From Salibaculum griseiflavum (GTDB lineage: Bacteria; Pseudomonadota; Alphaproteobacteria; Rhodobacterales; Rhodobacteraceae): 64,000 nt of DNA. The notes below the pieces were generated by a model, which saw nothing but the letters and a program-made list of their open reading frames with translations, was not told the DNA's origin and ran no database searches. How positions within the stretch are numbered: the stretch's first letter is position 1; every line of letters begins with the position of its first letter. The stretch is taken from NCBI RefSeq assembly GCF_003129565.1, contig NZ_QETF01000006.1, positions 62,001 to 126,000 on the forward strand, read 5' to 3'. Both the position numbers and the translations under genes were made by a program. Of the stretch, positions 54,495 to 63,171 are shown one piece after another.

Positions 54495-57494
54495 TCAGCC
54501 GCCGATTTCCAACGTGATCTGCCGCCCCCGTTTCACGTAGATCAGGGAGCTGGGGCCGATGGCCTGGACCTGGCCGCCATCAAGCCGGTCGCCAACGGTG
54601 ACGCGGGAGTAGCGCCCGTTCGACAGGCGTACCAGCGCCCGACGGTCATTGGAGGATCCATAGACCCCGATCAGGTTCACACGCCGCAGGTTTATGGCAT
54701 TTTCCTCGGTGGCGGCGCGGGCGACGCTGGTGGTGGTCGGGCCAGAGGGTCGCACAGGCTGGGCGACCGCCGGGGCGGGGCGGGCATTGGCCACGACGCG
54801 ACTGAAATTGCTTGGTCGCGTATCAGGGCGCAGGCTGGCCGCGGGGGCCTGGGCGGTGGCGCCTGCAAAAGGATCCGGCCGTGCGGCCGCTGCCTGAACA
54901 GCCGCGGCGATTTCCTCGGAAAGCGCAAGCGACGCCTGGTCGTCCGTGGCGCCCGTGGACGCTTCTTCTTCAGGGGCCGGTGCCGCGTCTGCCGGGGCAG
55001 GGGCCAGCCCCGCCGGGCGCGGTCGCGGCCGCAGCGCCGCGGCTTCCTGGCGGGTCAGATCGCCGGGTGCAGCGGCGAAGGCGGCGAAACCCGCGGGTCG
55101 CACCGGCGGCAGGATCGGCGGCGTGCCCTCGATCAGGTTCAGCCCTTCCTCGACCGTCGCCTCGCCGGTGGGCTCCGTAGGGGCTGACACGGCATCGCCG
55201 GGGCGCGGTGGCGGCTGCAGGGGGGGCGCACCCGCCACAACCACGAGTCCCTCGGCCTCGGTTGCCTCGGAAGGCTCTCCGACCGGGGTGTCGGGGTTGA
55301 CATCGGGCGCATTCGTCTCGGCGTCGGATGCTGGCGGTGCGGGCGGCTGGGTGCCAGGGCGCACCGGTGGGCTCAGCAGGGGTTGCGCGGCCACCACGAC
55401 CAGCCCTGCCTCAGGATCGGACCGGGTCTCGGCCCCGTCGGGAATGACCGAGGCCAGTTGTTGCAACACGGTGCGTTCGGGGGCTTCCGTGCCCGGGCGC
55501 GGCGGGGGCGTCAGGTCAGGCGAGCCGGCGAAAACCAGGATCCCGTCGGGGGTGATGGCCCCTTCGGGCGTGGCCACGACAAAACCGTCGGCGCCGAAAT
55601 CGAATTCCGTATCCGGGGCGGGTGGGTTCACCGGGGCCGCGATCACGGCGTCCTGAGCGGCGTTTTCCGGAAGGCCGCCGGGCGGCCGACGGTCGGGCGT
55701 GGCGAACCCATCCGAAACGGCGATCTCCTGCAGGGCCTGGCCCTGGGGCAAGTCGGGTATGCGGGGGGCCCTCTGCCAGACGCCTGTGGCGGCGTAGATG
55801 CGCTGTGCCTCGGCAGGAGAGAGGACCGATCCCACCGGCGCGCTTCCTCGATCGGCCCCGAGCGTATCCGGGGCCGGCTCGTCCGTTGCCTCAGTCGCCG
55901 GGGCGGCGGCCACCTCCGGGGCCGCGTCGTCCGGGCTCTCGGGGGCGGTGGGTTCGGCCGTTGGTTCGTCCGCTGGCAACGCGGCGGTCTGGACCGTCTC
56001 TTGGCCCCAGCCGAACCAACGCGACAGGGTCTCTTCATTGAACGCCGCGAGGGCGGCCACGGCCAGCATGAAAAGGATCAGAAGCGCCGTCAGGATCAGC
56101 CCGAGGAAACGGGGCTTGCCCCCAATCTCGCGCGGTGGCTTGGCGGGCTTGCGCGCGCCGAACACCGTCATGCGGTTGCGTTCGTCCTGGACCGTTGCGG
56201 TCTCGGCGGGTGCTGCCTTGGCGTCGGCTTCGGCGCGGCGGGCCATGCGGCGGCTGCGGAACAGGCCGGGGCCACGTGGCGCGTCCTGTGCCGGTTCCGG
56301 CGCGGTTTCGACCGAGGGGCCGGGCGTCGCGCTCAGCGACGCGGCCAGCGCCGGCGCGGTTTCGGCGGGCACGGTTTCGGGGGCGCGGCCCGTCACCGGG
56401 GGCGCGTCATCGGCCGGTTCCGGGTCGTCCGCGACCAGCGCTTCCGGCGCGGGGTTGACCGGATCGGACACGGCGCCGGGGGCGAAGCTCAGCGGTGGCG
56501 CGGTTCCGTCATCATCCCGGCTGGCTATAAGTGGTGGCGGTTCACGCCGCGACCCGAATAGCGGTGCCGGCGCGTCGGTCTCGTCCGGTTGCGTCGGTTT
56601 CGGGGCGGCAGGCTGTGGGGCCGCGTCTGGATCGAAGGGCGGCGGTGCCTTGTGGTTCTCCGGCGCATCCGACCGGCGCGAGCCGAAGGCCGGGGAGGTG
56701 CCAAAATCGTCCGGATCGGCATTTTCGAGGGCGCGATCTGCCGACTCGTCGGTCTCGCTCTCTTCCGGGCTGGCATCTGCCGCACTGGCGGGTTCATCGA
56801 CCACATCCGGCACGGCCTCTGTGGGGCCTTCGATTTCTGCCGTCTCCTGCGCCGCGTCGGTAGCCGGTTCGGTGTCCGCTATGAGTTCGGGATCATGATC
56901 GGACTCGGCCTCGCCCGTCGGTGTGGTGGCACTGACCTCTGGCGTCGCCAGCTCTTCCACCGCCACATCCTCGACGCGCCCGATCACATTCACCGGCTCC
57001 GCGTCCCGCTCCACCTCCTGACCGGCGGCGGCTTTGGTCACGCCGAAGAACGGCTCACCGACAAAGCTGAAGGGATCAGGCACCGCGACGAAACTGACCG
57101 GGTTGAACGCGTGTTCGATGGCAAAGCTCTCGGCCTCGTCCAGGGTTTCGCGGGCAACCGCGGCGATATGCGTGCGCCCACCCCCCTTGGAGAAATCGTA
57201 GGCCAGATCCTCCAGCGCATAGGGCGTCGCTCCGTCCAGCGCCGCGCGCACATCGCTCTCATCGGTCTGCGTGCCGTCGAGCGAGATGTATTTGATCTGC
57301 TCGTCGGGCAGCAAAAGCTTGGTGGTGACACCTTGCGGCGCCAGCCGGTCCGCGACGTCGCGCAGACGGGCCAATGCGCCCGACAGGTCGGGATCGTCCA
57401 GGGCAACCTCGCCCACCAGCGCCCAGCCACCTTCGGCCCGGTGCATCAGGCGCAGGCCTTCGAAGGAAAGGGAAAGAGCGAAGTTCGGTTTCAT
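54495..57494 (-). CDS. Large single-pass envelope protein with PilM/GspL-like head and PilP/GspC-like tail
   Basis: 999 residues. Residues ~1-155 are a folded domain (FALSLSFEGLRLMHRAEGGW; KLLLPDEQIKYISL; PYALEDLAYDF; HIAAVARETLDEAESFAIEH) that reads like the actin-like head of PilM/GspL. Then come a long acidic Pro/Ala/Glu-rich linker (~160-460), one membrane helix (~461-485; LGLILTALLILFMLAVAALAAF) and a periplasmic linker with four repeats of a PPxRPG motif (about 650, 695, 748, 783). The C-terminal ~65 residues (NLIGVYGSSNDRRALVRLSNG to LIYVKRGRQITLEIGG) resemble PilP/GspC beta domains. This suggests a fused secretion or pilus platform protein, but no other pilus genes are near and the assignment is an inference. 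Confidence 0.8.
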   Translation of the reverse strand: MKPNFALSLSFEGLRLMHRAEGGWALVGEVALDDPDLSGALARLRDVADRLAPQGVTTKLLLPDEQIKYISLDGTQTDESDVRAALDGATPYALEDLAYDFSKGGGRTHIAAVARETLDEAESFAIEHAFNPVSFVAVPDPFSFVGEPFFGVTKAAAGQEVERDAEPVNVIGRVEDVAVEELATPEVSATTPTGEAESDHDPELIADTEPATDAAQETAEIEGPTEAVPDVVDEPASAADASPEESETDESADRALENADPDDFGTSPAFGSRRSDAPENHKAPPPFDPDAAPQPAAPKPTQPDETDAPAPLFGSRREPPPLIASRDDDGTAPPLSFAPGAVSDPVNPAPEALVADDPEPADDAPPVTGRAPETVPAETAPALAASLSATPGPSVETAPEPAQDAPRGPGLFRSRRMARRAEADAKAAPAETATVQDERNRMTVFGARKPAKPPREIGGKPRFLGLILTALLILFMLAVAALAAFNEETLSRWFGWGQETVQTAALPADEPTAEPTAPESPDDAAPEVAAAPATEATDEPAPDTLGADRGSAPVGSVLSPAEAQRIYAATGVWQRAPRIPDLPQGQALQEIAVSDGFATPDRRPPGGLPENAAQDAVIAAPVNPPAPDTEFDFGADGFVVATPEGAITPDGILVFAGSPDLTPPPRPGTEAPERTVLQQLASVIPDGAETRSDPEAGLVVVAAQPLLSPPVRPGTQPPAPPASDAETNAPDVNPDTPVGEPSEATEAEGLVVVAGAPPLQPPPRPGDAVSAPTEPTGEATVEEGLNLIEGTPPILPPVRPAGFAAFAAAPGDLTRQEAAALRPRPRPAGLAPAPADAAPAPEEEASTGATDDQASLALSEEIAAAVQAAAARPDPFAGATAQAPAASLRPDTRPSNFSRVVANARPAPAVAQPVRPSGPTTTSVARAATEENAINLRRVNLIGVYGSSNDRRALVRLSNGRYSRVTVGDRLDGGQVQAIGPSSLIYVKRGRQITLEIGG

Positions 57495-57663
57495 GTCCGC
57501 CGATTAACATCCCGCGCGCGCAGAGAAAATGCCCGCGCCACATCTGGCGGGACGCTACAGCAAGCTTTCGCCAACGCCAAGCACTTGACGAAAAAACCGG
57601 GGCGGACCGGGCGGGTTTGCGCCATAAGACGGATGTAGCGTTTCACTCTGATCGAGGTTCCCC

Positions 57664-58386
57664 ATGGTCCGTTTCATCCGTCTCAGCCTATTGGCACTCT
57701 GTCTGACCCTGCCTGCCTTGGCGGCCCAGGCCCAGGACACCCTGCGCACCGTGACCGTCAATGGCCGCGGCGAGGTCGAGGTGCCGCCCGACATGGCCAC
57801 CCTGCGCCTGGCCGTTCGCGCCGAGGCCGAGACCACCGCCGAGGCTCTCGACCAGGCCAGCGTGGCAACGCAGGCCATCCTGACCATGCTTGCCGAAGAA
57901 GGCGTCGAACAGTCCGACATCCAGACCGGCGCGCTGCGCTTGAACCCGATCTATTCCCAACAGCTGATTTCCGGTCAGCGCCAGATCACCGGCTATGCCG
58001 CGCTGAATTCCATTTCCGTCACTGTAAACGAGCTCGACCGGCTGGGCGGCCTGATCACCGCGGCGGTTAACGAGGGGGCCAATACCCTGTCCGGGGTCAG
58101 TTTCGGCCTCAAGAACCCACAGGCGCATGAGGATGCGGCCCGCCGTGCAGCCGTGGCTGATGCCCGCCGCCGGGCCGCGCTCTATGCCGAGGCGGGCGGA
58201 GTGACGCTTGGCCGGATGATCGGCCTGAACGAGCAAGGCACCGGCGGATATGCCCCGGTCCGGGCAGAACCCATGGTGATGGAGGCCAGCCTGTCACGCG
58301 CCCAGGCCGACGTGCCGATCGCGGCCGGCGAAATCATGCTGTCGGCCAGCATCGTTGTCATCTACGCCATCGACGACGCCGGGTAG
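57664..58386 (+). CDS. SIMPL/DUF541 family periplasmic protein
   Basis: 240 residues. A signal peptide (FIRLSLLALCLTLPALAAQAQ) is followed by the SIMPL opening RTVTVNGRGEVEVPPDMATLRLAVRAEAET. The middle is YAALNSISVTVNELDRLGGLITAAVNEGAN and the C-terminal part has AEAGGVTLGRMIGLNEQG. SIMPL proteins (bacterial DUF541, e.g. the E. coli YggE type) are linked to oxidative-stress resistance and signalling but lack a settled mechanism. It is monocistronic, convergent with metY, and separated from it by a GC-rich hairpin. Confidence 0.88.
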   Translation: MVRFIRLSLLALCLTLPALAAQAQDTLRTVTVNGRGEVEVPPDMATLRLAVRAEAETTAEALDQASVATQAILTMLAEEGVEQSDIQTGALRLNPIYSQQLISGQRQITGYAALNSISVTVNELDRLGGLITAAVNEGANTLSGVSFGLKNPQAHEDAARRAAVADARRRAALYAEAGGVTLGRMIGLNEQGTGGYAPVRAEPMVMEASLSRAQADVPIAAGEIMLSASIVVIYAIDDAG

Positions 58387-58390
58387 GCGG

Positions 58391-58422
58391 GCAGCCGGGG
58401 AAGGCCCCGACCGCCCGGCTGC
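58391..58422. terminator. GC-rich hairpin between convergent SIMPL gene and metY
   Basis: GCAGCCGGG (58391-58399) pairs with CCCGGCTGC (58414-58422), a 9-bp perfect stem with a 14-base loop. No T-run follows on either side, so a Rho-dependent or shared barrier role is more likely than a classic intrinsic terminator. Confidence 0.4.
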
Positions 58423-58424
58423 AA

Positions 58425-59717
58425 TCAGGCGGTGGCCTTGGTCAGCGCCTGGTCGAGATCGGCGATCAGGTCGTCCGCATCCTCGATCCCGATGGAAATG
58501 CGCACCACGCCCGGTCTGGCACCGGCAGCTTCCTGCTGTTCGGGCGTCAGCTGGCGATGGGTGGTCGACGCCGAGTGGATGATCAGCGAACGGGTATCGC
58601 CAAGGTTGGCCACGTGGCTGAAGATCTCCAGGTTATCGACCAGCTTGATGCAGGCGTCGTAACCGCCCTTGACCGCCACGGTGAAGAGCGCCCCCGCGCC
58701 CTTTGGGCAGACCTTGGCGACCCGGCCGAAATAGGGCGAGCTTTCCAGCCCGGCATAGGTCACGCCCTCGATCCGGTCGTCCTGTTCCAGCCAGGCGGCG
58801 ACCTTCTCGGCATTCGCGACATGGCGCTCCATGCGCAGCGACAGCGTTTCGATCCCCATGAGCGTATAATGGGCCGCCTGCGGGTTCATGGTCATGCCCA
58901 GGTCGCGCAACCCGACGGCGATGCCGTGGAAGGTGAAGGCCAGCGGCCCGAAGGTTTCGGCGAACTTGAGCCCGTGATAGGCCGGCTCCGGTTCGCTGAG
59001 TGACGGGAACTTGTCCGAGGCGGCCCAGTCGAAGCGCCCCGAATCGATGATCGCCCCGCCGGTGACGGTGCCGTTGCCGGTCAGGAACTTGGTGGTGGAA
59101 TGCACCACCAGCGTCGCGCCATGCTCGATCGGGCGACACAGATAGGGGGTGGCGCTCGTGTTGTCGATGATCAGCGGAATGCCGGCGGCATCCGCGATAT
59201 CGGCGATGGCGCGCACATCCATGATATAGCCGCCGGGATTGGCAATGGCCTCGCCGAAAATGGCGCGGGTGTCATCGTCGATGGCGGCCCTTACCGCGTC
59301 TTCATCGTCGAAATCCACGAACTTGGCCGACCAGCCGAAGCGCTTGATGGTCTGGCTGAACTGCGTGACCGTGCCACCGTAAAGACGGGTCGAGGCCACC
59401 ACGTTCTTGCCCGGACCCATCAGCGGGAACAGGGCCATGATCTGCGCGGCGTGGCCCGAGGAGCAGCAGACCGCCCCGGCGCCGCCTTCGAGCGCGGCCA
59501 GCCGTTCCTGCAGCGCGGCCACGGTCGGGTTGGTCAGGCGCGAGTAGATATAGCCCACCTCCTGAAGGTTGAAGAGGGCCGCGGCGTGATCGGCGTCGCG
59601 GAAGACATAGGCGGTGGTCTGGTAGATCGGCACCTGCCGTGCGCCGGTGGCCGGGTCGGGCCGCGCCCCGGCATGAACCTGCAGCGTGTCGAAGCCATAG
59701 GTGGGTTGGTCGGTCAT
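58425..59717 (-). CDS. metY: O-acetylhomoserine sulfhydrylase (aminocarboxypropyltransferase)
   Basis: 430 residues of the Cys/Met-metabolism PLP family. The order YIYSRLTNPTVAALQERLAALEGG (described: ~61-84), SSGHAAQIMALFPLMGPG, RLYGGTVTQF, an IIDNTSATPYLCRPIEHGA segment and the Schiff-base lysine in VVHSTTKFLTGNG (~209) is typical. The enzyme makes homocysteine from O-acetyl-L-homoserine and sulfide, giving direct sulfhydrylation for methionine. The start ATG has an AAGGAGG about 16 bases upstream and a closer GAGGA. The gap before it carries a leader hairpin and a repeat element. Confidence 0.94.
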   Translation of the reverse strand: MTDQPTYGFDTLQVHAGARPDPATGARQVPIYQTTAYVFRDADHAAALFNLQEVGYIYSRLTNPTVAALQERLAALEGGAGAVCCSSGHAAQIMALFPLMGPGKNVVASTRLYGGTVTQFSQTIKRFGWSAKFVDFDDEDAVRAAIDDDTRAIFGEAIANPGGYIMDVRAIADIADAAGIPLIIDNTSATPYLCRPIEHGATLVVHSTTKFLTGNGTVTGGAIIDSGRFDWAASDKFPSLSEPEPAYHGLKFAETFGPLAFTFHGIAVGLRDLGMTMNPQAAHYTLMGIETLSLRMERHVANAEKVAAWLEQDDRIEGVTYAGLESSPYFGRVAKVCPKGAGALFTVAVKGGYDACIKLVDNLEIFSHVANLGDTRSLIIHSASTTHRQLTPEQQEAAGARPGVVRISIGIEDADDLIADLDQALTKATA

Positions 59718-59742
59718 TCCTCGGATCCTCCTTGAGAGATTT

Positions 59743-59770
59743 TGCCGAACCCTAGGCCGGTTTTCCGGCA
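59743..59770 (-). promoter_or_regulatory. Leader hairpin with two exclusive pairings before metY
   Basis: On the metY strand GCCGG-AAAA-CCGGC (59756-59769) is a compact hairpin. The arm CGGCA/TGCCG can instead pair with a second copy at 59743-59747, so one strand has two mutually exclusive partners 26 to 53 bases before the ATG. It does not match the SAM-II, SAH or SAM/SAH riboswitch patterns I know. It may be an attenuator-like or merely GC-rich leader. Confidence 0.4.
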
Positions 59771-59941
59771 GGCTCAACGTGCCGCCGCGCAATGAGGACA
59801 CATGTTCCGCGAGAGGTCGGGATGCAGGCCATCCGTTCCGGGGCGGGCGGCTGCCAAAAGGAGCGCTTCCGCGCGCTCTCAGTCTGCAGGATTGAGAGGC
59901 GATACGTCGTTCCGGACGCCGGTGCATCGGGCAGGGGGGGC

Positions 59942-60193
59942 GGGGGCGCTGCCCCCGTCGGCCATGGGCCGACTCCCCCGCGGTATTTATGCCCCAAAGA
60001 AGCCGGGGTGCCCTCGCCCAGAGGGTCGCCAGGCGCCTTGGACGAGGGGCTTCTTCGGGGGCGGCCATCGGCTCCGCAGCCTGTGCCGCCACTTGGTTAT
60101 GGCGCGCTAAGGTTAATGCCGGCCTAATGCTTCTTTGGGGCGAAAATACCGCGGGGGGAGGCGCGCGGCACGCGCGGCGGGGGGCTGGCCCCC
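59942..60193. repeat. Palindromic intergenic repeat element with 30-base inverted arms
   Basis: In the 491-base gap before metY, TCCCCCGCGGTATTTATGCC and the following CCAAAGAAG (59974-60002) recur inverted at 60130-60159, almost base for base, with a third partial copy near 60047. The left arm is preceded by two perfect hairpins, GGGGGC/GCCCCC (59942-59956) and GTCGGCC/GGCCGAC (59957-59973). The right side ends in another GGGGGC/GCCCCC-type stem near 60180. The rest of the gap holds no gene. From memory such GCGGTATTT...CCAAAGAAG blocks recur between genes in Rhodobacteraceae, which would make this a REP-like element. Confidence 0.65.
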
Positions 60194-60208
60194 TTTCGCG
60201 GGTCGGGG

Positions 60209-61213
60209 TCAGCGCATCCAGAAGCCTTCTTTCTTGATGCGATTGCGCAATTTGCGTTCCGGGCGGGGCAGGTTGTCCTGGTCGAACAGCGCCCGCACCT
60301 TCTGGCCCCGGCCCTGGTAGATCATCCGTTTGAAGGGATCGTATTGCTTGAGCAGCTTCTTGATCCTGTTGGGGGCGCTGACCTGTTCCAGCACCTGCAC
60401 AACGTGATCGCTTTCGCGCGCAAAGAGCAGCGGCAGCAGGCGGTAATGGCAGGTCAGGTCGCCATCGAGCCCGGCCAGGTCCTTGCCCGGGCGGCCGCCG
60501 CCGAAGCTGTGGATCACGAGCGGCAGGCTCACCTGGTCGAGCCAGGGATCCAGCGATTGCAGCACCAGTTCTTCGGGCCGGTCATCGCGGATTTCCACCG
60601 CCCAGTCGCGCCAGCGGGCACCAAAGGCGGGGGCGTCCTGGCCGGCAACCCAGCCCGCGTTGAAATAGAGGTAGCGTTCCCAGTATTCGTCGGGCTGGCT
60701 GGTATCGAGTGTCTTTTCGAACCCGTCGAGGCCAAACTTGTCATAGAGCGATTTCCAGGTTGCGGTATAGCCGGGCCAGTAGAGCTCTTCCTCGGGCCAA
60801 GTCCCGGTGCGGCGCATCGAGGCGGCGGGGCGGGTGAAATCGGCCTTGAGGGTCGACAGGTCTCCGGTGATCAGCGTGTCGCTGTCGAGAAACAGGAACG
60901 GGCGGCCTTGCGGCATGGCGCAGAGCGCCTCGATCTTGTTGCCATGGGGATAGCTGTGCCCGAAGGCGGTGTTTTCGAATGGCAGAATGGTTGCCCCCTG
61001 ATCGGTGAGGGCAGCGCGGATGTCGCCGGTCATCCTTGGGTCGTTCGGCCAGAGCGGACCGGGCTGGGGTTCGGCCACGTAGACCGTGCCCGTGAAGCCC
61101 GGCGACATGACCCTGAGCGAGGCCACCAGGAGCAGCGCCTCGTATTGCAGGCGGCCCTGTTGGCCCACCAGAACGATGTCGAAATCAGAGGTCTTTTTCG
61201 TCCTGCCGGCCAT
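60209..61213 (-). CDS. Glycosyltransferase-like (GT-A fold) cytosolic protein
   Basis: 334 residues. The N-terminus DFDIVLVGQQGRLQYEALLLVASL is a nucleotide-binding-like strand/helix. FLDSDTLITGDLSTL (~115-128) is a DxD-type metal motif preceded by GNKIEALCAMPQGRPF, and the C-terminal part is basic (PERKLRNRIKKEGFWMR). This matches a GT-A/family-8-like shape, but I do not know a named family, and nucleotide-sugar use is an inference. The ATG at 61213 gives MAGRTKKTSDF; upstream codons were ignored. It is divergent from a small acidic protein gene by 84 bases. Confidence 0.65.
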   Translation of the reverse strand: MAGRTKKTSDFDIVLVGQQGRLQYEALLLVASLRVMSPGFTGTVYVAEPQPGPLWPNDPRMTGDIRAALTDQGATILPFENTAFGHSYPHGNKIEALCAMPQGRPFLFLDSDTLITGDLSTLKADFTRPAASMRRTGTWPEEELYWPGYTATWKSLYDKFGLDGFEKTLDTSQPDEYWERYLYFNAGWVAGQDAPAFGARWRDWAVEIRDDRPEELVLQSLDPWLDQVSLPLVIHSFGGGRPGKDLAGLDGDLTCHYRLLPLLFARESDHVVQVLEQVSAPNRIKKLLKQYDPFKRMIYQGRGQKVRALFDQDNLPRPERKLRNRIKKEGFWMR

Positions 61214-61297
61214 GGAGGTTTTGCCCGATTGCCTGTTTGCGGGCACTATAGGCGGCAGGACAGGGCCGTGAAAGGCCCTCAACGGGGAGAATTGACA

Positions 61298-61825
61298 ATG
61301 CTGGATTTATTCCTGCCTTACCTTCTGGGCCTGGCACTGGGGATCGAGCCGCCGACGGCCGAACCGGGCGCGGGGTCGGCCACCGAGGATGTGTCGGCTG
61401 TCGAAATCGATCCCGGTTCGGGCGATGATCTGGCCACGCGCGAGCCGGAACCGCAGGTGCCGACGGGCAAGTTCACAACTGCCGTCGAGATCAAGCCGAT
61501 TGTCGGGATGACCAAGTCGAACTGGGTCGCGGTGCGGCTCTACGAGGGGCAGGATCTGCTTTATTTCACGCATCTGCTGAGCTGGCGCTGCGGCATCTGG
61601 GATATCCGCTACGGGCTCAACGGGGCGCCGGCGGACACGGTCTTTCCAATGGAGCCGTGTCACGAGGACAGCGCCCAGCCAAACGCCATGACCGATGTGG
61701 CGAACTTCCTGCCCTATGTGGCCCTGCCGCCCGAGAGCATCGAAAGCGTCTATGTCGAGATCACCTATGATGATGGCAGCACGGATTTTGCCCGGTTCGA
61801 GCGTGGCGCGGTTCTCATTCCCTAG
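61298..61825 (+). CDS. Small acidic hypothetical protein
   Basis: 175 residues. A short hydrophobic N-terminus (LDLFLPYLLGLALGIE) may be a signal or anchor. It is followed by a low-complexity acidic Pro/Glu stretch (~18-52) and a beta-like domain (TTAVEIKPIVGMTKSNWVAVR; LLYFTHLLSWRCGIWDIRYG; ESVYVEITYDDGSTDFARFE) with two Cys. The ATG follows AGGGGAGA. I do not recognise the family. It ends ten bases before the convergent tonB gene. Confidence 0.65.
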   Translation: MLDLFLPYLLGLALGIEPPTAEPGAGSATEDVSAVEIDPGSGDDLATREPEPQVPTGKFTTAVEIKPIVGMTKSNWVAVRLYEGQDLLYFTHLLSWRCGIWDIRYGLNGAPADTVFPMEPCHEDSAQPNAMTDVANFLPYVALPPESIESVYVEITYDDGSTDFARFERGAVLIP

Positions 61826-61834
61826 CAAGGGGTC

Positions 61835-62800
61835 CTAGGGACGGAAGGACAGCGGCACCGTAAAGGCATGCGGGCCGGGACCAAGCGGCTCGGGCGCGGC
61901 CGGGTAGCGGGCGGCGCGCACGGCGGCCATTGCGGCCTGGTCCAGCGCGGTATGACCGGAACTGGCGGCAAGGCCGATGCCGGTCAGCTGCCCGGCGCCG
62001 TTCAGGGTCAGGCGCAGGCGGACGGTGCCACTTGCCCGGGTGCCGCGTGGATAGCGCTTGCGCCGTTCGATAGCGCGCTGCACGCCGCTGCCCCATTGCG
62101 CCATCAGCCGTTGCGTCGTGGCCCGGTCGGCGCCCTGGCTGGGTTGGGCGGCGGCGGGGCCGGACAACTCGGCCTGGCCGCTGGGGCCGGTGGCGGTTTG
62201 CACGGGTTGGGCTGGGGCCGCTGCGGGTTCCTGACGCTGTGCCGGACGTGCCGGGGGCTGGATGGAGCGGGCCGGGGCCAGCGGGCTGTCTGTCGCGGCT
62301 GCCACGCGGTCGAGTTCTGGTGGCTGCGGTTGATCCGGGCGCGGCAAGGCTGTGGGCGCGGCCGGCCGGGCCGGTCGGATCGTCTGCGGCGCGGTTCGGG
62401 GTGTGGCGGCGTCGACGCGCGGCACCGACAGCGTCGCAGTTGCCATGTCCGGTGGCTCCACGGGTGGCACGGATCGCGTTGCCTGCGGCAGGGAGGGCGT
62501 GATTGGCGCTGGTTCGATCAGCTCGGGACGCGGCGCTGCCTTCGGCGCATTCTCGGCAGGGGGCGGCTGCGGCACGTCCGGGGCCGGGGGTGCGTCCAAC
62601 ATCGGTATCGATGTCGCGGTTTCGGGTGGGGTCTCCCAGTGCTCCACGAGGTCGGCGACCGGCGCGCTTGCGGCCAGCGTGACGCTGTTTTCGCCGCCCG
62701 CGCCGCCACCTGCGGGACCGGACAAGTCCAGCTCGGGCCAGAGCGCCAGGTGCGCCGCCGTGGCGACGCCCAGGAACAGGAGGAAATCCAGCCGCATCAT
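61835..62800 (-). CDS. TonB-like energy transducer
   Basis: 321 residues. A membrane anchor at the start (MMRLDFLLFLGVATAAHLALW) is followed by a long Pro/Ala/Gln-rich spacer (~35-225) typical of TonB proteins. A C-terminal TonB domain (~235-321) contains RRKRYPRGTRASGTVRLRL and LTGIGLAASSGHTALDQAA, with a final strand near HAFTVPLSF. TonB couples the proton-motive force of ExbB/ExbD to outer-membrane receptors. The start overlaps the preceding exbD stop (ATGA). No TonB-dependent receptor is in the window. Confidence 0.88.
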   Translation of the reverse strand: MMRLDFLLFLGVATAAHLALWPELDLSGPAGGGAGGENSVTLAASAPVADLVEHWETPPETATSIPMLDAPPAPDVPQPPPAENAPKAAPRPELIEPAPITPSLPQATRSVPPVEPPDMATATLSVPRVDAATPRTAPQTIRPARPAAPTALPRPDQPQPPELDRVAAATDSPLAPARSIQPPARPAQRQEPAAAPAQPVQTATGPSGQAELSGPAAAQPSQGADRATTQRLMAQWGSGVQRAIERRKRYPRGTRASGTVRLRLTLNGAGQLTGIGLAASSGHTALDQAAMAAVRAARYPAAPEPLGPGPHAFTVPLSFRP

Positions 62801-63168
62801 CCGCGCACCACCAATTCGATCCTCCGCTGAGCATCGAGGCGGGACAGGATCGCCGCCAGCTGCGCGGCGGGCAGGGTGGCATCCGCGGTGACGGTCAAAA
62901 CGGTGTCGGTCGGCAAGGCCGCCAGCGCGGGCCAGACGGTATCGCCCCGCAACTCGCCGAAGGCCAGCAGGCCGTCCGGGCCGATCCAGAGCACTGCCTC
63001 GCCCTCGGCCAGGGTCTCTTGGGTGGCGCTGGGCGGCGTGACCTCTATCGGTGGTGTTGGCGCGATACGCGATGTCATCATGAAGAAGATCAGCAGCAGG
63101 AAGACCACGTTGATCATGGGAACGATGGCTTCGGAGCGGGGGCGGCGTGCTGGTGCGGGAATGCGCAT
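62797..63168 (-). CDS. ExbD/TolR family protein (second copy)
   Basis: 123 residues. The single N-terminal helix is AIVPMINVVFLLLIFFMMTSRI, with the motif MINVVFLLLIFFM corresponding to the ExbD/TolR helix. The key proton-binding Asp of that helix is Asn here (MINVVF for the usual MIDVVF). A periplasmic domain with the TPPxATQE-like turn follows, ending RIELVVRG. It is coupled to tonB by ATGA and lies three bases after the first ExbD gene. Confidence 0.85.
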   Translation of the reverse strand: MRIPAPARRPRSEAIVPMINVVFLLLIFFMMTSRIAPTPPIEVTPPSATQETLAEGEAVLWIGPDGLLAFGELRGDTVWPALAALPTDTVLTVTADATLPAAQLAAILSRLDAQRRIELVVRG

Positions 63169-63171
63169 GGG

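Noticed and set aside
54946-57638. Long plus-strand frames opposite the 999-residue gene
   Set aside because: Arg/Gly/Ala-rich shadows of the Pro-rich linker; no homology-like motif and no start signal.
59718-60208. SAM-II, SAH or SAM/SAH riboswitch before metY
   Set aside because: None of the consensus strings or pseudoknot spacing could be found; only a generic hairpin with alternative pairing is there.
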